Assembly (NCBI GenBank): GCA_004335835.1 | Contig: RWJK01000665.1 | Coordinates: forward strand, 9,506-32,965 | Direction: 5' to 3' | From: Scenedesmus sp. ARA3 | Lineage: Eukaryota > Chlorophyta > Chlorophyceae > Sphaeropleales > Scenedesmaceae | Length of the DNA stretch: 23,460 bases | Shown here: positions 21,638 to 23,460 of the stretch, in pieces | Layout: each line of letters opens with the position of its first letter | How positions within the stretch are numbered: the stretch's first letter is position 1 | Position numbers and translations under genes: made by a program | The notes under the pieces: model-generated | What the model was told of the DNA's origin: nothing | Database searches by the model: none | What the model saw: only the letters and a program-made list of their open reading frames with translations

Positions 21638-23460
21638 TTACGCGATGACGTTGGTGATCTCCGCCTTCTTGTCAATGCGCTTCATGATGCCGGCGATGAC
21701 CTTGCCGGGGCCCACCTCATAGCTCTTGCTGAGGCCCTTGCCCAGCAGCGTCTGCAGGCTTGTCTCCCACTGCACAGGGGAGGTCAGCTGCGGCAGCAGC
21801 AGGTGCAGCAACAACAGGCAAAAGCATGGTCAATGAGCAGTACAGCAGGTTCAACACAGCCCCTTGCCCAGCTGCGTTTGCAGGCTGGTCTCCCACTGCG
21901 CGGGGGAGGTCAGCTGCAAACGCAGAAAGTGCAGTGGGAGCAGCAGCAGCAGCAGCACAGACAGGAGGCAGGGTGTTGCTTGATGAGATGCGGGCTCACG
22001 CGCAGCTCAGTGCCAGCAGCAGCAACAGGCTTGGAGTGCTGCCGCTGCTGGCGCGACAGTGAGCAGAGTTTTATTTGCACCTCATTGTCCGCACAGGTTA
22101 GGTTGCCGCTGCTGCTGCTGCTGCTGCACTCTCCGCATGATTGCCAGATGCTCACCTGCTTGGCGAGGATCTCCTTGATGACGGCCGGGTCTGAGTGTGG
22201 CTGCGCGTCCACGTTGCTGATCACGGGGATGCGCGGCGTGCTGATGGCCGTGTTGTTGAGCGCCTCCTGCAGCTTGGCGGCGGCTGGGGCCATGTACTGC
22301 GTGTGGAAGGCGCCCGCAACAGCCAGGCGCACCTGCAGACAAGACAGCAGAATAGCACCGGAAGAGGACAATAACAACGCAGTATCGTTCAGGTGTCCTG
22401 TCAGCACTGCATAAGTAGTATAATGCTGTGACTGCTGGCAGCCATGCACTGCGGCAGCAGCTGCTGCTCCCAGCAGGCATGAGCCTCTCACCATCATACA
22501 AGCTGCGGCTTGCTAGCTTGAAGACCATCACCTAGCTCGGCGCAAGCTAGGGCACAAAGGATGCTTAAGATCAATTACCGTCATGCGCGCTTGAAGGCGC
22601 GGTCCTTGCCAGGCATCACTCGTTTGACTGGCGTGCAAGCTACTAGGTTAGCAGGGGTTCAACATCAACAACTTCTATCAATTATTTTGACCACCACCAC
22701 TCACCGTCATGCGCGCCTTGAAGGCGGGGTCCTTGCCGAGGCGCTCCACCGCCTCGCAGCCCTCGATGCTGCCGCTGACCGCGTAGTTGCCGGGGCACAG
22801 GAAGTTGGCGATCTGGATGGCCTTGTCAGCACCCACCTGCAGCAGCAGCAGCAGCAGATGCGGCGGGAGGGTGTCAAGTTAAAGGCATGAGCACCGCCGC
22901 CAGCAGCAAGCGTCGGTCAGGTGTTGGGAAAGCACCTCATCCCTGCCGCCCAGGCAACCACACACAAGGCACACAGCCTGCAGCTGCAACTCTGTGTCAC
23001 ACAACAACTTCAAACTGCAAAACCACCACCGCCCCCGCACCTCGGCTGTTGCTTCCTCGCACAGCGACGCCACAGCAAACAAACATTTGCAAGCCACACC
23101 CTCTGGACCAGCATTGCTTGCAGGTGAACAGTTGTGCTTTTACCATGCCTTAAACTGTCATTAAACCAGGCACGCACATGCCCGCAGCCACACATCTCAA
23201 AAATCTAAACAACAACGTCATTGTTCACACAAACAACAAGCAGCCCGCACCTCGGCCGTAGCTGCCTCGCACAGGGACGCCGCAGCAAACAATTGCAAGC
23301 CACACCAGGCAACGCACATGTCGGCAGCCACACATCTCAACAGTCAACACAACACTCTCAATGTTCACACAAACAACAAGCAGCCCGCACCTCTGCCGTG
23401 GCTGCCTCACACAGGGCCGCCACCTTCTCCTTGTCCAGCCCAATCACGCTGACCATGCCG
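21638..23460 (-). CDS. MCAT: Plastid malonyl-CoA:ACP transacylase, 3' part
   Basis: This enzyme (FabD type) moves malonyl from CoA to acyl carrier protein, supplying plastid fatty-acid synthesis. Exons in transcript order are 23460-23391 (cut by the window edge), 22836-22705, 22332-22156 and 21787-21638, all joined in phase 0. They give about 175 residues of an enzyme usually 300-390 long. The catalytic His lies in AVAGAFHTQYM. Also visible are GMVSVIGLD, NFLCPGNYAVSG, RIPVISNVDAQPH, LTSPVQWETSLQTLL and the EVGPGKVIAGIMKRIDK C-terminal block, matching plant MCAT throughout. The catalytic Ser motif (GLSLGE in plants) and any transit peptide lie outside the window. Stop is TAA at 21640-21638. 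Several exon ends are repeated in its introns and 3' UTR. Confidence 0.96.
21851..21913 (-). pseudogene. Duplicated start of the last MCAT exon
   Basis: 126 bp upstream (in transcript sense) of the true last-exon start lies a second copy of its first 50-60 bases, with its own acceptor TTTGCAG. It reads LTSPAQWETSLQTQLGKGLC then TGA. Joined in phase to the preceding exon it would end the protein early and remove the VGPGK block. Confidence 0.9.
22577..22614 (-). pseudogene. Decayed copy of an MCAT exon end with donor
   Basis: This repeats the GKDPAFKARMT exon end and the G of its donor 126 bp into the following intron. The copy has lost one base, which turns the frame to a TGA, and its donor reads GTAATT instead of GTGAGT. 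Confidence 0.88.
23041..23390 (-). repeat. Two intronic repeats of an MCAT exon end and donor
   Basis: The last 33 coding bases of the 23391-23460 exon, with the donor GTGCGG, recur at 23251-23283 and 23041-23073. They read AASLCEAATAE and VASLCEEATAE against VAALCEAATAE in the exon. Flanking intron sequence, such as CACAAACAACAAGCAGCCCG, is shared too, so this is a tandem duplication of exon end plus intron start, with units of about 140 and 210 bp. Confidence 0.93.

Noticed and set aside
1..23460. tRNA, rRNA, CRISPR array, prokaryotic operon or defence system
   Set aside because: I saw none. The tandem repeats in MCAT are exon-derived, and all firm genes are intron-rich eukaryotic genes.

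Overview
This is nuclear DNA of a green alga (Chlorophyta, probably Chlorophyceae). The genes are split by many short GT-AG introns. TGTAA, the usual green-algal poly(A) signal, lies behind three gene ends. CAG/CTG triplets are everywhere and base composition is only moderately GC-rich. One gene encodes a plastid-type fatty-acid enzyme and another a ciliary transition-zone protein. A Scenedesmus/Tetradesmus-like (Sphaeropleales) source is my best guess from composition and is not proven.

Layout: 1-2091 holds no gene I can support. 2092-4179 (minus) is a six-exon RAN GTPase gene. 4180-5557 is the divergent spacer to the next gene; it carries a TATA-like box, a 17-bp direct repeat and a 13-bp perfect inverted repeat. 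5558-14451 (plus) is a 19-exon gene for nephrocystin-4 (NPHP4), reconstructed here as about 1,861 codons with every splice phase consistent. 14888-16243 (minus) is one long open frame for an unrecognised Ala/Gln-rich, probably nuclear protein. 17195-19928 (plus) is a seven-exon gene for a group-3 LEA-like stress protein. 21638-23460 (minus, 5' end outside the window) is the 3' half of a plastid malonyl-CoA:ACP transacylase (MCAT/FabD) gene.

The genes do not form one pathway. RAN serves nuclear and ciliary import, NPHP4 the ciliary gate, LEA desiccation or cold protection, and MCAT plastid fatty-acid synthesis. RAN and NPHP4 are head-to-head. NPHP4 and the unknown gene are tail-to-tail, as are LEA and MCAT.

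The most unusual structure is in the MCAT gene. Short pieces of its exons, each including a splice junction or the stop codon, are repeated nearby in non-coding sequence: two extra donor-side copies at 23041-23283, one at 22577-22614, an acceptor-side pseudo-exon at 21851-21913, and two copies of the stop-codon end at 21428-21637. Other points of interest are a GC-AG intron inside the RAN P-loop codon, an IQ motif at the NPHP4 N-terminus, LEA exons that match whole numbers of 11-residue repeats, and CTG microsatellites used as 3' splice-site tracts.
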